Positions 45,849-54,950 of a DNA stretch of 64,000 bases are shown here, one piece after another. Below the pieces are notes generated by a model. That model was not told the DNA's origin, ran no database searches, and saw only the letters and a list, made by a program, of their open reading frames with translations. The stretch is from contig NZ_UAUU01000006.1 of NCBI RefSeq assembly GCF_900457465.1, positions 62,001 through 126,000 on the forward strand, read 5' to 3'. The stretch is from Sphingobacterium multivorum. Lineage in GTDB: Bacteria > Bacteroidota > Bacteroidia > Sphingobacteriales > Sphingobacteriaceae. The translations under genes were made by a program, and so were the position numbers. Each line of letters opens with the position of its first letter. Positions within the stretch are counted from its first letter, which is position 1.

Positions 45849-45913
45849 TTATCCGGAAGTATCGTTTAATTTTGGCTAAAAACTTATATTCGTGAATTAT
45901 TACACCTATAGTT

Positions 45914-47887
45914 ATGCGCCAGTTTTTAACGCTATTTTTAATATTTTCTATTTATACAAATAGTATAGCCCAGACTTTTGACTTTGGTAAAGTTTCTATT
46001 TCAGATTTTTCACCAACAGATCTGGATAGCAATGCCAATGCAATCGTGCTCAATGAGTTTGGACGGAGCTCTGTCTTTGTTGATGATTATGATAATCGCG
46101 TAAAACTTCAACATGAATACCATGTAATTATCCGGATCAATAACAAAGAAGGGTTTAAAAAAGCTAATTTTGAAATTCCTTCGTATAAACGCGGGAGTTA
46201 CGTCCGTGACTATTTTGACGAACTAAAGGCTGTTACGTATAATTTAGAAAATGGTAGGATCGAGAAAACAGAGCTTGAAAATAAAAAAGTTTTCAAGGAA
46301 AATTACTCAGCCTATCTGGATCTTAATAAGTTCACCCTTCCGAATATTAAAGAAGGATCTATTATTGAAGTGTCTTATCGGACGCTGGAGCAGGATTTAT
46401 TTAATTTCAAGACATGGGAATTCCAAGATGATATCCCCAAAATTCAAAGCCAATATATCGCAATTATTCCCGCTTCCTTCGCCTACAATGTAGTTTTACG
46501 CGGCCCCTACAAGCTTACCGATCAAAAAGCCGAAGCACTGAAAGAATTTATTTTCCTGGATGGGTTGCGAATGGATTGTTCAAAATTGACCTATACCATG
46601 AAGAACATTCCGGCATTTATGGAAGAGGATTACATGACTTCGCCAACCAATTTCAAATCTGCGATCTATTATGAGCTTGAATCGATCTTTTATCCGAGCA
46701 CAGGCAGTAAGAAGACATTTAGCAAAACCTGGAAGGACGTCGATACAGACCTCATGAATGAAAAGACTTTTGGAGGTCAATTAAAAAAAACAGACTTATT
46801 CAAAGCCAATTTAGCAACAATTCTATCGCCCACTGACACCAAATTAGAAAAAGCAAAAAAGATATATAACTATATCAACAAACAAATAAAATGGAATAAT
46901 TATTTAGGTAAATATGCTGAAACTGGTATTGAAAAAGCACTGGAAAAACGAACCGGGAATATTGGCGACATCAATTTAGCACTGGTAACTGCTTTATTGG
47001 CGGCAGATCTGGAAGCCTATCCTATTATTTTATCAACACGTCGAAATGGTACACCCAATGGCCTATTCCCGGTATTATCGGACTTTGATTACGTCATCGC
47101 TTGCGTGGATATAGACGGTGTAAAGTATAAACTCGATGCCTCCAATTTATATTTACCTTTTGGACAGCTCCCTTTACAATGCTTAAATGAACGGGGAAGA
47201 ATCATCTACTCCAAAAAAAGTTCCGATTGGTTTCCACTTACGGCTCAAGAATCTTCCGATGTAAACTATATCTTGGAAGGGGCTCTGAATGACCAATTTA
47301 AAATCAAGGGAAAACTCACCATAAGCAGTAGCGGTAACAAAGCACTCCTAAAGCGGCAACATATTGCCAAATTCAACTCTTTGGAGGAATACTGGGAAAA
47401 ACTAGACGAAGAAATGCCCAATATCACGTTAACAAAATCAAGTATTCAAAACCTGGAGGATATCGATCAACTATTGATAGAAGAATTTGATGTTATCCTA
47501 GATGTCTCCAAACAAATGGAACAAGACATACTCGTATTGGCTCCAAATATTATTGACAGGATTTCCTACAACCCCTTTAAAGCACAGGAAAGAACTTATC
47601 CGGTTGATATGGGTTTTAAATCCAAAACATTGTACTCCGTTAAATTGACCATTCCTGATCATTATGAAATTGCTGAGAAGCCTCAGAATGCATCGTTAGC
47701 GCTCCCGGAGTCAACTGCAAAATATAGATATGTAACGCAGGTCAATGGCAATCAACTTGAAATACTACAGAGCCTCGCGTTCAACAAACCCATCTTTTCA
47801 GTCGATGAGTATTTTTCGCTCAAAGAATTGTATTCACGTATTATTCAACAACAAAAGCTAGACATAAAATTAATCGGTAAAAAATGA
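45914..47887 (+). CDS. DUF3857/transglutaminase-like protein lacking the catalytic Cys
   Basis: 657 residues with a signal peptide ending SIAQ. An N-terminal DUF3857 beta domain (about 30-240) is followed by a transglutaminase-like region. At the place of the nucleophile the sequence reads GNIGDINLAL (348-357) with Ile353 where its downstream paralogue has Cys, so it is probably a non-catalytic member. The stop overlaps the start of the second DUF3857 gene by 4 bases (ATGA), which implies coupled translation and joint function in the periplasm or at the surface. Confidence 0.85.
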   Translation: MRQFLTLFLIFSIYTNSIAQTFDFGKVSISDFSPTDLDSNANAIVLNEFGRSSVFVDDYDNRVKLQHEYHVIIRINNKEGFKKANFEIPSYKRGSYVRDYFDELKAVTYNLENGRIEKTELENKKVFKENYSAYLDLNKFTLPNIKEGSIIEVSYRTLEQDLFNFKTWEFQDDIPKIQSQYIAIIPASFAYNVVLRGPYKLTDQKAEALKEFIFLDGLRMDCSKLTYTMKNIPAFMEEDYMTSPTNFKSAIYYELESIFYPSTGSKKTFSKTWKDVDTDLMNEKTFGGQLKKTDLFKANLATILSPTDTKLEKAKKIYNYINKQIKWNNYLGKYAETGIEKALEKRTGNIGDINLALVTALLAADLEAYPIILSTRRNGTPNGLFPVLSDFDYVIACVDIDGVKYKLDASNLYLPFGQLPLQCLNERGRIIYSKKSSDWFPLTAQESSDVNYILEGALNDQFKIKGKLTISSSGNKALLKRQHIAKFNSLEEYWEKLDEEMPNITLTKSSIQNLEDIDQLLIEEFDVILDVSKQMEQDILVLAPNIIDRISYNPFKAQERTYPVDMGFKSKTLYSVKLTIPDHYEIAEKPQNASLALPESTAKYRYVTQVNGNQLEILQSLAFNKPIFSVDEYFSLKELYSRIIQQQKLDIKLIGKK

Positions 47888-49785
47888 AAATCGTATTCAT
47901 CAACTTACTATACTTCCTGCTTCCGATCCTCGCAATTGGGCAAGATAACTACGACGTCGCCAATATTCCAAGTACATTAAAGAGCAGGGCTGTCGCTACG
48001 GTGCGCAATGATAAAACGGTGGTAGAAATAAAATCTCCCGAACAAGTCATCACCACCATAACCTGTGCCATAACAGTGTATAATAAAAATGGAGACCGGT
48101 ATGCCACGCTCCCAGTATATTATAATAAATCTACCGAGATCAAGAGTCTTAAAGGGGCTATCTATAATGAAATGGGAATATTGCAAAAGAAAATTGCAAC
48201 GAAAGATTTCAAAGATATTAGCGCTGTGGACAATAGTACGATGTTTGCCGATTCCCGGGTAAAACTATTTGTACCTGACTACCATAGCTATCCCTATACC
48301 GTCGAATACCAATACGAGGTTAGGAGTAAACAAAACTTGATCATTCCATCTTGGACTCCTGAAGTGTCCAATAATGTATCTGTAGAAAAAAGCAGCTTTC
48401 AATTTATTGCTCCAATAGGCACAGAATGTCGAATTGAAACAACGAATTATAAAGGAAGTATCAAAGAAGAGAAAAATGACAAAACGGAAAGTAAAACATG
48501 GAATGCTGAACAGATCGCGGCAAAAAAAGAGGAATCTTATAGCCCCAACCCTAGCCTGAAAAGAACAAACGTACTCATCGTTCCCAAAAATTTTATTTAT
48601 TATGGTAAGACAGGAAATTTCGGGGACTGGAAAGAATTTGGCCAATGGGTATCCAACAGCCTATTGAACAAAAAAGACGATTTGACGGAAGCGTCTAAAC
48701 AAAAATTTATTGCATTAACAAAAGACGCAAGCTCAGATAAGGACAAAGCAAAGATTCTATACAATTACTTACAAAAAAACACACGTTACATCAGTATCCA
48801 AATCGGTATCGGGGGCTTGGAGCCCTTTCCCGCTTCTGAGGTTGACCGCTTAGGTTATGGTGATTGTAAAGCACTGGCCAATTACATGCGAAGCATGTTG
48901 TCGGCCGTCAATATCCCTTCCTATTACTGTATTGTCGAAGCAGGCAGACGCAAAGAAAGTTTCCACAAAACCTTTGCAAATGCCCAGGACGGTAACCACG
49001 TCATTCTATGTATTCCATTCAAAAATGATACGACCTGGCTGGAATGCACGAGCCAAAATCTTCCATTTGGTTTTCTTAGCGACTTTACCGACGATAGAGA
49101 TGTCGTTGCCTGTACCGAAAATGGCGGAGTTATCATGCATACACCGAAATACATTAACTCCACCAACCTTCAATTGCGCTATGCCGACCTAAAACTTTCG
49201 GAAGACGGAAGCATCCAGGGTACCTTAAACACCAAATTCTACGGAGCCCAATATGAGAACCATATGGACGTGCTTTTAGCCAGCAATAATGATAAGAATA
49301 AGCTCCTCACGGAATACTATAATATAGACAATATCAATTTTAATCAGGTAAACTATATTGAACATAAGGAGGAAAATCCATTTATCGAGGAGAACCTGAA
49401 TATTTTTATTAAAAACTATGCGGTGAAAAATGGTAATAAACTTTTGATCCAGCCTAATTTATTCAATACGCATTCCAGTATTGCCGAAAGTAGAAATAGA
49501 ACGGAAGATATTTTCATTGAAAGAGGCTACGCCGATATCGATAGCATTAGCATTGCCCTTCCAGAAAATATGCTCAAAAACATAACTTCTGAGAAGAAAA
49601 TTATTGAGAAACCATTTGGAAAATATGAATTTAGGTCAGAAATAAAAGACAATAAACTGTTCACCTACAGAAAACTGGAACTTTTTGAAGGCAGTTATCC
49701 TGCCAGTACTTATGAAGACTTTTTCCAATTTCATAATGAGGTAAGCAGCTGCGACAAGGGACGCTTTAATCTAAGCTTTCTCTAG
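47884..49785 (+). CDS. DUF3857 and transglutaminase domain protein
   Basis: 633 residues with a signal peptide (about 1-19, AIGQ). DUF3857 covers about 40-220 and the transglutaminase-like core about 280-400. Catalytic candidates are Cys328 in LGYGDCKALANYM and His372 in DGNHVILC, while the usual third Asp position reads WLECTSQ (Glu387). It probably acts as a transpeptidase or protease on an extracytoplasmic protein. It is translationally coupled to the preceding paralogue. Confidence 0.87.
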   Translation: MKIVFINLLYFLLPILAIGQDNYDVANIPSTLKSRAVATVRNDKTVVEIKSPEQVITTITCAITVYNKNGDRYATLPVYYNKSTEIKSLKGAIYNEMGILQKKIATKDFKDISAVDNSTMFADSRVKLFVPDYHSYPYTVEYQYEVRSKQNLIIPSWTPEVSNNVSVEKSSFQFIAPIGTECRIETTNYKGSIKEEKNDKTESKTWNAEQIAAKKEESYSPNPSLKRTNVLIVPKNFIYYGKTGNFGDWKEFGQWVSNSLLNKKDDLTEASKQKFIALTKDASSDKDKAKILYNYLQKNTRYISIQIGIGGLEPFPASEVDRLGYGDCKALANYMRSMLSAVNIPSYYCIVEAGRRKESFHKTFANAQDGNHVILCIPFKNDTTWLECTSQNLPFGFLSDFTDDRDVVACTENGGVIMHTPKYINSTNLQLRYADLKLSEDGSIQGTLNTKFYGAQYENHMDVLLASNNDKNKLLTEYYNIDNINFNQVNYIEHKEENPFIEENLNIFIKNYAVKNGNKLLIQPNLFNTHSSIAESRNRTEDIFIERGYADIDSISIALPENMLKNITSEKKIIEKPFGKYEFRSEIKDNKLFTYRKLELFEGSYPASTYEDFFQFHNEVSSCDKGRFNLSFL

Positions 49786-49858
49786 TCGGAAGAAAATATT
49801 TACCAGAATATGAAGGAGTAAAATCGATCAAATAAGGCAATTATTGTATATTAGCTCA

Positions 49859-50530
49859 ATGACAGAATACGCAGCGATATTTGACATGGACGGTGTTATC
49901 AGCCACACCAACCCTTTCCATGCGGAAGCTTTTAGAGCTTTTTTTAAAAACCACAATGTACAACAGGCGACAGAAGAGGAATTTGAGCAGCATATGTATG
50001 GTAAGCATAATAGTTACATTATGCAACATTTCTTTCAACGTCCGATATCCCCTGAGGAACTGCGGACCCTTGAATTTGAAAAAGAACAGCTTTTTAGAGT
50101 CATTTATAAAGAGCACGTTGCCCCTATTAAGGGCCTGATTGAATTTCTGACAGAATTAAAGAATAACGGTTTTAAGCTTGCTGTGGCGACATCAGCTCCA
50201 CGAGAGAATATGGATTTAATTCTGGACGAATTGAATATACGCCAGCTCTTCTCGTCCACACTGAGCAGCGAAGATGTGAAACTACATAAGCCACATCCTG
50301 AGGTTTACCTAAAATCTGCAGAAAACCTGCAAATTCCTGTTGACCGCTGTATTGTTTTTGAAGATTCTTTTTCTGGTATTACCGCAGCGAAAAATGCTGA
50401 AATGAAAGTTGTTGCCGTACTTTCAACCCATAAAAAAGAAGAATTGCCTGCAAGTGATGATTATATAAATAATTATACAGAAATATCTGTTGCCAATGTA
50501 AAGGCCATTTTAAAAACACAAGAATTATAA
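49859..50530 (+). CDS. HAD-superfamily sugar phosphatase / beta-phosphoglucomutase-like
   Basis: About 223 residues from ATG 49859 (the frame opens at a TTG, 49844). HAD motif I is IFDMDGVI, motif II VATSAP, motif III lysine near KLHKPHPEVYL, and motif IV VFEDSFSGI. The helical cap lies between motifs I and II. The motif I form DxDG and the DSFSGI block fit the beta-phosphoglucomutase or phosphatase subgroup. The substrate is not known. Confidence 0.85.
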   Translation: MTEYAAIFDMDGVISHTNPFHAEAFRAFFKNHNVQQATEEEFEQHMYGKHNSYIMQHFFQRPISPEELRTLEFEKEQLFRVIYKEHVAPIKGLIEFLTELKNNGFKLAVATSAPRENMDLILDELNIRQLFSSTLSSEDVKLHKPHPEVYLKSAENLQIPVDRCIVFEDSFSGITAAKNAEMKVVAVLSTHKKEELPASDDYINNYTEISVANVKAILKTQEL

Positions 50531-50584
50531 CTTGGTTGAGTGTGTGCCGACACTTAGCCCGAGGACTTCAGCTGTCTCCTCTCT

Positions 50585-50630
50585 ACCGATAAAAAAAGAG
50601 ATTCCTTAAGGAATCTCTTTTTTTATCGGT
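50585..50630. terminator. 46-base perfect palindrome acting as bidirectional terminator
   Basis: Two 23-base arms, ACCGATAAAAAAAGAGATTC plus CTT and its exact reverse complement, meet with no spacer. The inner part is a classical terminator (AGAGATTCC/GGAATCTCT with A7 and T7), and the ends ACCGAT/ATCGGT extend the pairing beyond the T run. Confidence 0.85.
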
Positions 50631-50689
50631 TTGCCCAAGCGAGCTGCAATTTTCGTTCACCGCTGCTAGACTAAATTTTCACGAAGTGA

Positions 50690-52081
50690 TTAATCTCTTT
50701 TTAGACCAAACTTCTCTATTTTACTATACAGATGGCTACGTTGAATATCTAAATCGTCGGCCGTCTTGGAGACGTTCCAATTATTTTTTTCCAATTTATA
50801 TTTTATAAATTCTTTCTCCGCATGATCTTTATAATCTTGAAACGAATCAAAGGAGTCCATATCTAAACCATAATTCGTTGCGCCTTTTTCATGCGCTATA
50901 CCGTTTACCGGTTCACGAGAAGGATTAGCAAATGCGACAACATCTTTATCTGTAATAGATCGATCACTCAAAATAATTAAACGTTCAATCATATTGCGCA
51001 ATTCCCGAATATTACCTGTCCAGGGAAGATGGCTCAATTCCCGCATGGCCGCAGTCGTAATTTCCTTCACAGGTATCCCATATTCCATACAGATTTCTTC
51101 ACAAAAATTTGTTGAAAGCAGGGGAATATCATCCACACGGTCGATCAAAGCAGGTACATGAATCAAGATTACCGACAGGCGGTGATACAAGTCCATTCTA
51201 AAATTGCCATCCTCAATTTCCTTCAAGAGATCTTTATTGGTCGCGGCTACTACCCTGACATTGACGTCAATTTCTTTATCGCCACCCACTCTGGTGATTT
51301 TATGTTCCTGTAATGCCCTTAACACTTTAGCTTGAGCGGATAGGCTCATGTCTCCGATCTCATCCAAGAACAATGTTCCGCCACTCGCTTGTTCAAATTT
51401 TCCGATACGCTGTTTAATAGCTGAAGTGAAGGATCCTTTTTCATGGCCAAATAATTCTGATTCAATTAATTCGGAAGGTATCGCAGCACAGTTCACTTCA
51501 ATAAGCGGTCCCTGCGCACGATTCGATTTCTCATGCAGCCAACGTGCCACAAGCTCCTTTCCCGAACCATTTGCTCCAGTTATCAATACACGTGCTTCTG
51601 TCGGTGCTACGCGATCAATTGTCTCTTTAATACGTTTGATTGCCCCAGACTCACCCAATATATCTTTAGTTTTCGAACTGCTAACTTTTCGTTTCAGTAC
51701 TTTGGTTTCGGTGACAAGGGAACTTTTATCCAGTGCATTCCGAACGGTGATCAATAATCTGTTCAGGTCCAGCGGTTTTTCTAAAAAGTCAAATGCTCCT
51801 TTTTTCGCCGCTTCAACAGCTGTTTCAATCGTACCATGTCCTGAGATCATAATAAAAGGGATATCCGGGCTGCTTTGGTGTGCTTCCGCCAAAACTTCCA
51901 TCCCATCCATCGTATTCATCTTGATATCGCAGAGAACAAGATCTATTTTTTCCTTTTTTAAAATATCTAATCCATCCCGGCCATTGTCGACATCTAAAAT
52001 CGTATAATCTTCATATTCCAAGATATCACGCAACGAACTTCTGATGGCGCGCTCATCATCAATGATTAAAATTGTACTCAT
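50690..52081 (-). CDS. sigma-54-type response regulator with altered GAFTGA loop
   Basis: 463 residues. The receiver has D52 (LVLCDIKMNTMDG). The AAA+ domain has Walker A GANGSGKE and Walker B LFLDEIGD, but the sigma-54 contact loop reads GSFTSA (216-221) rather than GAFTGA. The C-terminal Fis-type helix-turn-helix is NVSKTADDLDIQRSHLYSKI. No kinase gene is adjacent, so it is an orphan. It may work with RNA polymerase in another way or with altered strength. Its start lies 70 bases from the 3' end of rnpB, which is upstream on the same strand. Confidence 0.9.
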   Translation of the reverse strand: MSTILIIDDERAIRSSLRDILEYEDYTILDVDNGRDGLDILKKEKIDLVLCDIKMNTMDGMEVLAEAHQSSPDIPFIMISGHGTIETAVEAAKKGAFDFLEKPLDLNRLLITVRNALDKSSLVTETKVLKRKVSSSKTKDILGESGAIKRIKETIDRVAPTEARVLITGANGSGKELVARWLHEKSNRAQGPLIEVNCAAIPSELIESELFGHEKGSFTSAIKQRIGKFEQASGGTLFLDEIGDMSLSAQAKVLRALQEHKITRVGGDKEIDVNVRVVAATNKDLLKEIEDGNFRMDLYHRLSVILIHVPALIDRVDDIPLLSTNFCEEICMEYGIPVKEITTAAMRELSHLPWTGNIRELRNMIERLIILSDRSITDKDVVAFANPSREPVNGIAHEKGATNYGLDMDSFDSFQDYKDHAEKEFIKYKLEKNNWNVSKTADDLDIQRSHLYSKIEKFGLKRD

Positions 52082-52151
52082 AAATCGAGAGTTATGCTAT
52101 TTTTTCAATTACGGGAATCAATATAAGTTTTTTTTTGGCAATTAGCAAAAA

Positions 52152-52530
52152 GAAGCAAACCTTGTAAGCCGGGTTCTGTAGACCACCGAAGTGGAATTTC
52201 TATCATTTATCTAGATTTGCCATCGCTGACAAACTCAATCAACCTACCCATTACGAATTCCAATACATTGAAAGAAGACGAGCAGCCTTCGAATTTCGCA
52301 ACCTATTTGGTCTTTCAACACACGAGGTTTACCGTAATATATGTCACCATACAAGACCGTAAGCTCTTACCTTACGTTTTCACCCTTACTCCGAAAAGCG
52401 GTATATTTTCTGTGGCACTTTCTGTCTGCTATTCTCATAACAGCCTTCCCGTTAGGAAGCGTGTTGCTCTATGTTGCCCGGACTTTCCTCTCCTCTCAAA
52501 AAAAGAGCAGCGATAGAACCAGTTTGCTTC
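52152..52530 (-). ncRNA. rnpB: RNase P RNA, bacterial type A
   Basis: About 379 bases. P1 pairs GAAGCAAAC (5' end, 52530) with GTTTGCTTC (3' end, 52152). The universal blocks read in order on the minus strand: GAGGAAAGTCCGGGC, CACAGAAAATATACCGC, AGGGTGAAAACGTAAGGTAA then GAGCTTACGG, GGTAAACCTC (loop that binds the tRNA 3' end), and ACAGAACCCGGCTTA. It is the catalytic RNA that matures tRNA 5' ends. Apparent reading frames on the opposite strand here should be ignored. Confidence 0.97.
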
Positions 52531-52534
52531 TGCG

Positions 52535-52542
52535 CAAAAGTA
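52535..52542 (-). promoter_or_regulatory. -7 box of rnpB
   Basis: The minus strand reads TACTTTTG, an exact TAnnTTTG match, ending 5 bases before the RNase P RNA 5' end, as expected for a promoter that sets the mature start. Confidence 0.6.
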
Positions 52543-52681
52543 GCTATTTTACTCGGATAAACCCGAATTTCTTTTCAATTTCGAAAAAAACCATTCATTT
52601 AGCATCACAGGCACAAAAATCTACGCAATTACCTTGCGTAGATAAAGAGAATTTTTGTATTTTCAATCTAACAAAAAAAAC

Positions 52682-53734
52682 ATGGCACTCAATAAACTAG
52701 CCCTCATACGTTATAAAACGATTGACCATTGCCTTCGCTTGCGACATCGTAAATGGACCTTGGAAGATCTCATGGAAAAGGTTTCCGATGCACTTTATGA
52801 ATTTGAAGGAATCAAAAATGGGATAAGTAAACGTACCATACAAGGTGATATTCAACTCATGCGTAGCAATAAACTTGGCTACAATGCGCCTATTGTGGTG
52901 TTGCACCGAAAATTCTACACCTATGAAGATCCCAACTATAGCATTAGCAATTCACCGATTTCCGTCGGTGACATGCAAAAAATGAAGGAAGCAGTAGAGG
53001 TACTTAAGCATGTGAGCGGTTTCTCCAGCTTTGATGAAATGAGCGATATTGTTGCACGGCTTGAAGATAGCATCCATACCAAAAAGGACAATTCACCTTC
53101 CATTATACAAATGGAAAGTAACAACCTGCTAAAAGGCCTTTCTTTTATCAGCCCGCTGCATCAAGCCATTCGTGAAAAAACACCACTCCTGATCAGCTAC
53201 CAATCGTTCAAAGCAACACAACAGCAGGATCTGGTCTTCTCCCCTTATCTCTTAAAAGAATATCGGAATCGATGGTTTCTAATTGGTCAGCATAAAAAGA
53301 ATGAAGGATTAATGACGCTGGCGCTTGATCGAATCAATGCCATCGAGGAAATGGGCAAAAATTCATACAAGGAATATAGAGGGGTCGATTTCGAACGTTA
53401 CTTTTCGGATACCATAGGCGTAACGAAGACACAAAAAGACCGTGGCCAGCGGGTGATATTGCAAGTCAATGCAAAAAATGCACCTTATGTAGCAACAAAA
53501 CCCTTACATCCTTCACAGCAGATTTTAGACAAAAAGGAGGATGGCTCAATCTTAATTCGCATCGATGTTGTACTTAACTTTGAACTGGAAAGAGAAATTT
53601 TAGGTTTTGGCGAATTCATTAAAGTACTCTCGCCAAGAAATTTACAAACGAGAATAAAACAGCGCTTGACAGCTGCCGCAGAACTCTATGCTGAGAAATC
53701 TGTCGATAAGGCGTTAAATTCACGAAATGAATAA
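52682..53734 (+). CDS. WYL-domain transcriptional regulator
   Basis: About 350 residues from ATG 52682. An N-terminal winged helix (about 1-75, ending with the KRTIQGDIQLMRS recognition region) is followed by a WYL domain (about 150-240: HQAIREKTPLLISYQSFKA...FSPYLLKEYRNRWFLIGQHKK), then the WCX extension. WYL domains sense nucleic-acid or nucleotide ligands and control defence or DNA-stress genes in many bacteria. No defence genes are adjacent here. It is convergent with the BaiN-like gene, 10 bases apart. Confidence 0.88.
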   Translation: MALNKLALIRYKTIDHCLRLRHRKWTLEDLMEKVSDALYEFEGIKNGISKRTIQGDIQLMRSNKLGYNAPIVVLHRKFYTYEDPNYSISNSPISVGDMQKMKEAVEVLKHVSGFSSFDEMSDIVARLEDSIHTKKDNSPSIIQMESNNLLKGLSFISPLHQAIREKTPLLISYQSFKATQQQDLVFSPYLLKEYRNRWFLIGQHKKNEGLMTLALDRINAIEEMGKNSYKEYRGVDFERYFSDTIGVTKTQKDRGQRVILQVNAKNAPYVATKPLHPSQQILDKKEDGSILIRIDVVLNFELEREILGFGEFIKVLSPRNLQTRIKQRLTAAAELYAEKSVDKALNSRNE

Positions 53735-53744
53735 TATTTCACGC

Positions 53745-54941
53745 CTAAATGTCTTGGGCGATGGCATAACCACTAGCCCAAGCCCATTGGAAATTATAGC
53801 CGCCAAGCCATCCTGTAATATCAACAGTCTCCCCTCCGAAATAAAGGCCTTCAACTTTTTTAGACATTAAGCTTTTGGAGTGAAGCTCTTCCGTTGAAAC
53901 TCCTCCACGCATGACCTCAGCTTTATCATACCCCTTATCTCCCGCAGGTTTTACCTTGAAACGATGGATCGTATCGACAATCAACTTCGCATCAGCTTTA
54001 CTCAGTGAGGCGATTTTGGTATCCAAGGCCAAAAATTTCCCAAGGGCGTCGACCAATTTCCTGCTGAAATAATCGTTTAGCAATTGTGAAACAAGTCGCT
54101 TTCCGCCGTATTGTCGCTCCTGTTTAATCAGATTATCCAAATTAAAATTAGGCAAGAGATCAATCGTAATCTCCTGTCCAGGCCGCCAATAACTTGATAT
54201 TTGAAGAATTGCAGGTCCGCTTAATCCCCAGTGTGTAAAGAGAATATTCTCTTCAAAAGACATTCCGGCAACAGACACTTTCGAGAACACCGAATTTCCA
54301 GCCAGAGAACTATACCAATCCGCATCTTTTCCAGTTATCGTCAAAGGGACTAATGCAGGCGCTGTACCGACTACATTCAAACCAAATTGTTTAGCTAAGC
54401 GTACTCCAAAGTCTGAGGCCCCAAGCTTTTGCACCGGAAGCCCACCGGAAGAAACAACCACTTTATGGGCATGGTATCGGGACTCACCTTTTGCATTTTC
54501 TACTTTTACCACAAAGCCATTATCGTTTTTTTCTACAGATTTGACCAAGGTATTCAAGGCTATATCCTGCCCTGTCTCGTATAAAATTTTAGAAAATACA
54601 GCAACGATATCTTTTGCTTTATTGGTCTCTGGAAACAACTGTCCCAGTGTTTTTTCATGTCCCACGATACCATATTGTTCAAAAAATGTAATGGTATCGT
54701 CCACGGTCCATTGTTTGAATATACCGTGCAAAAAATCTGGATTTTCAGAAATGAAATTAGCGGGACTGCTACCAATATTTGTATAATTACAGCGCCCACC
54801 TCCGGAAATCAGGATCTTCGCACCGACCTTATCGTTTCTTTCAAGGACCAAGGTCTTCTTCCCAATTAGCCCTGCTTGGGCTGCACACATCAATCCGCAG
54901 GCTCCCCCCCCAATAATGATGGCATCGTATAGTATACTCAC
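53745..54941 (-). CDS. HI0933/BaiN-type FAD flavoprotein
   Basis: 398 residues from a GTG at 54941; no ATG is placed better, since the FAD motif AIIIGGGACGLMCA begins 7 residues in. Family blocks are AKILISGGGRCNYTN, KVVVSSGGLPVQKLGASDFG, FTHWGLSGPAILQ and the closing GLYFGGETVDITGWLGGYNFQWA. Members are FAD/NAD(P) oxidoreductases, and one gut homologue is proposed to act in bile acid metabolism. The cellular role in most bacteria is unknown. The Gfo/Idh gene ends 9 bases upstream of its start. Confidence 0.88.
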   Translation of the reverse strand: MSILYDAIIIGGGACGLMCAAQAGLIGKKTLVLERNDKVGAKILISGGGRCNYTNIGSSPANFISENPDFLHGIFKQWTVDDTITFFEQYGIVGHEKTLGQLFPETNKAKDIVAVFSKILYETGQDIALNTLVKSVEKNDNGFVVKVENAKGESRYHAHKVVVSSGGLPVQKLGASDFGVRLAKQFGLNVVGTAPALVPLTITGKDADWYSSLAGNSVFSKVSVAGMSFEENILFTHWGLSGPAILQISSYWRPGQEITIDLLPNFNLDNLIKQERQYGGKRLVSQLLNDYFSRKLVDALGKFLALDTKIASLSKADAKLIVDTIHRFKVKPAGDKGYDKAEVMRGGVSTEELHSKSLMSKKVEGLYFGGETVDITGWLGGYNFQWAWASGYAIAQDI

Positions 54942-54950
54942 AGCAACACT

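Noticed and set aside
52217..52700. Plus-strand reading frames of about 100-120 codons over 52.2-52.7 kb
   Set aside because: They lie antisense to RNase P RNA, whose conserved blocks fully explain the sequence.
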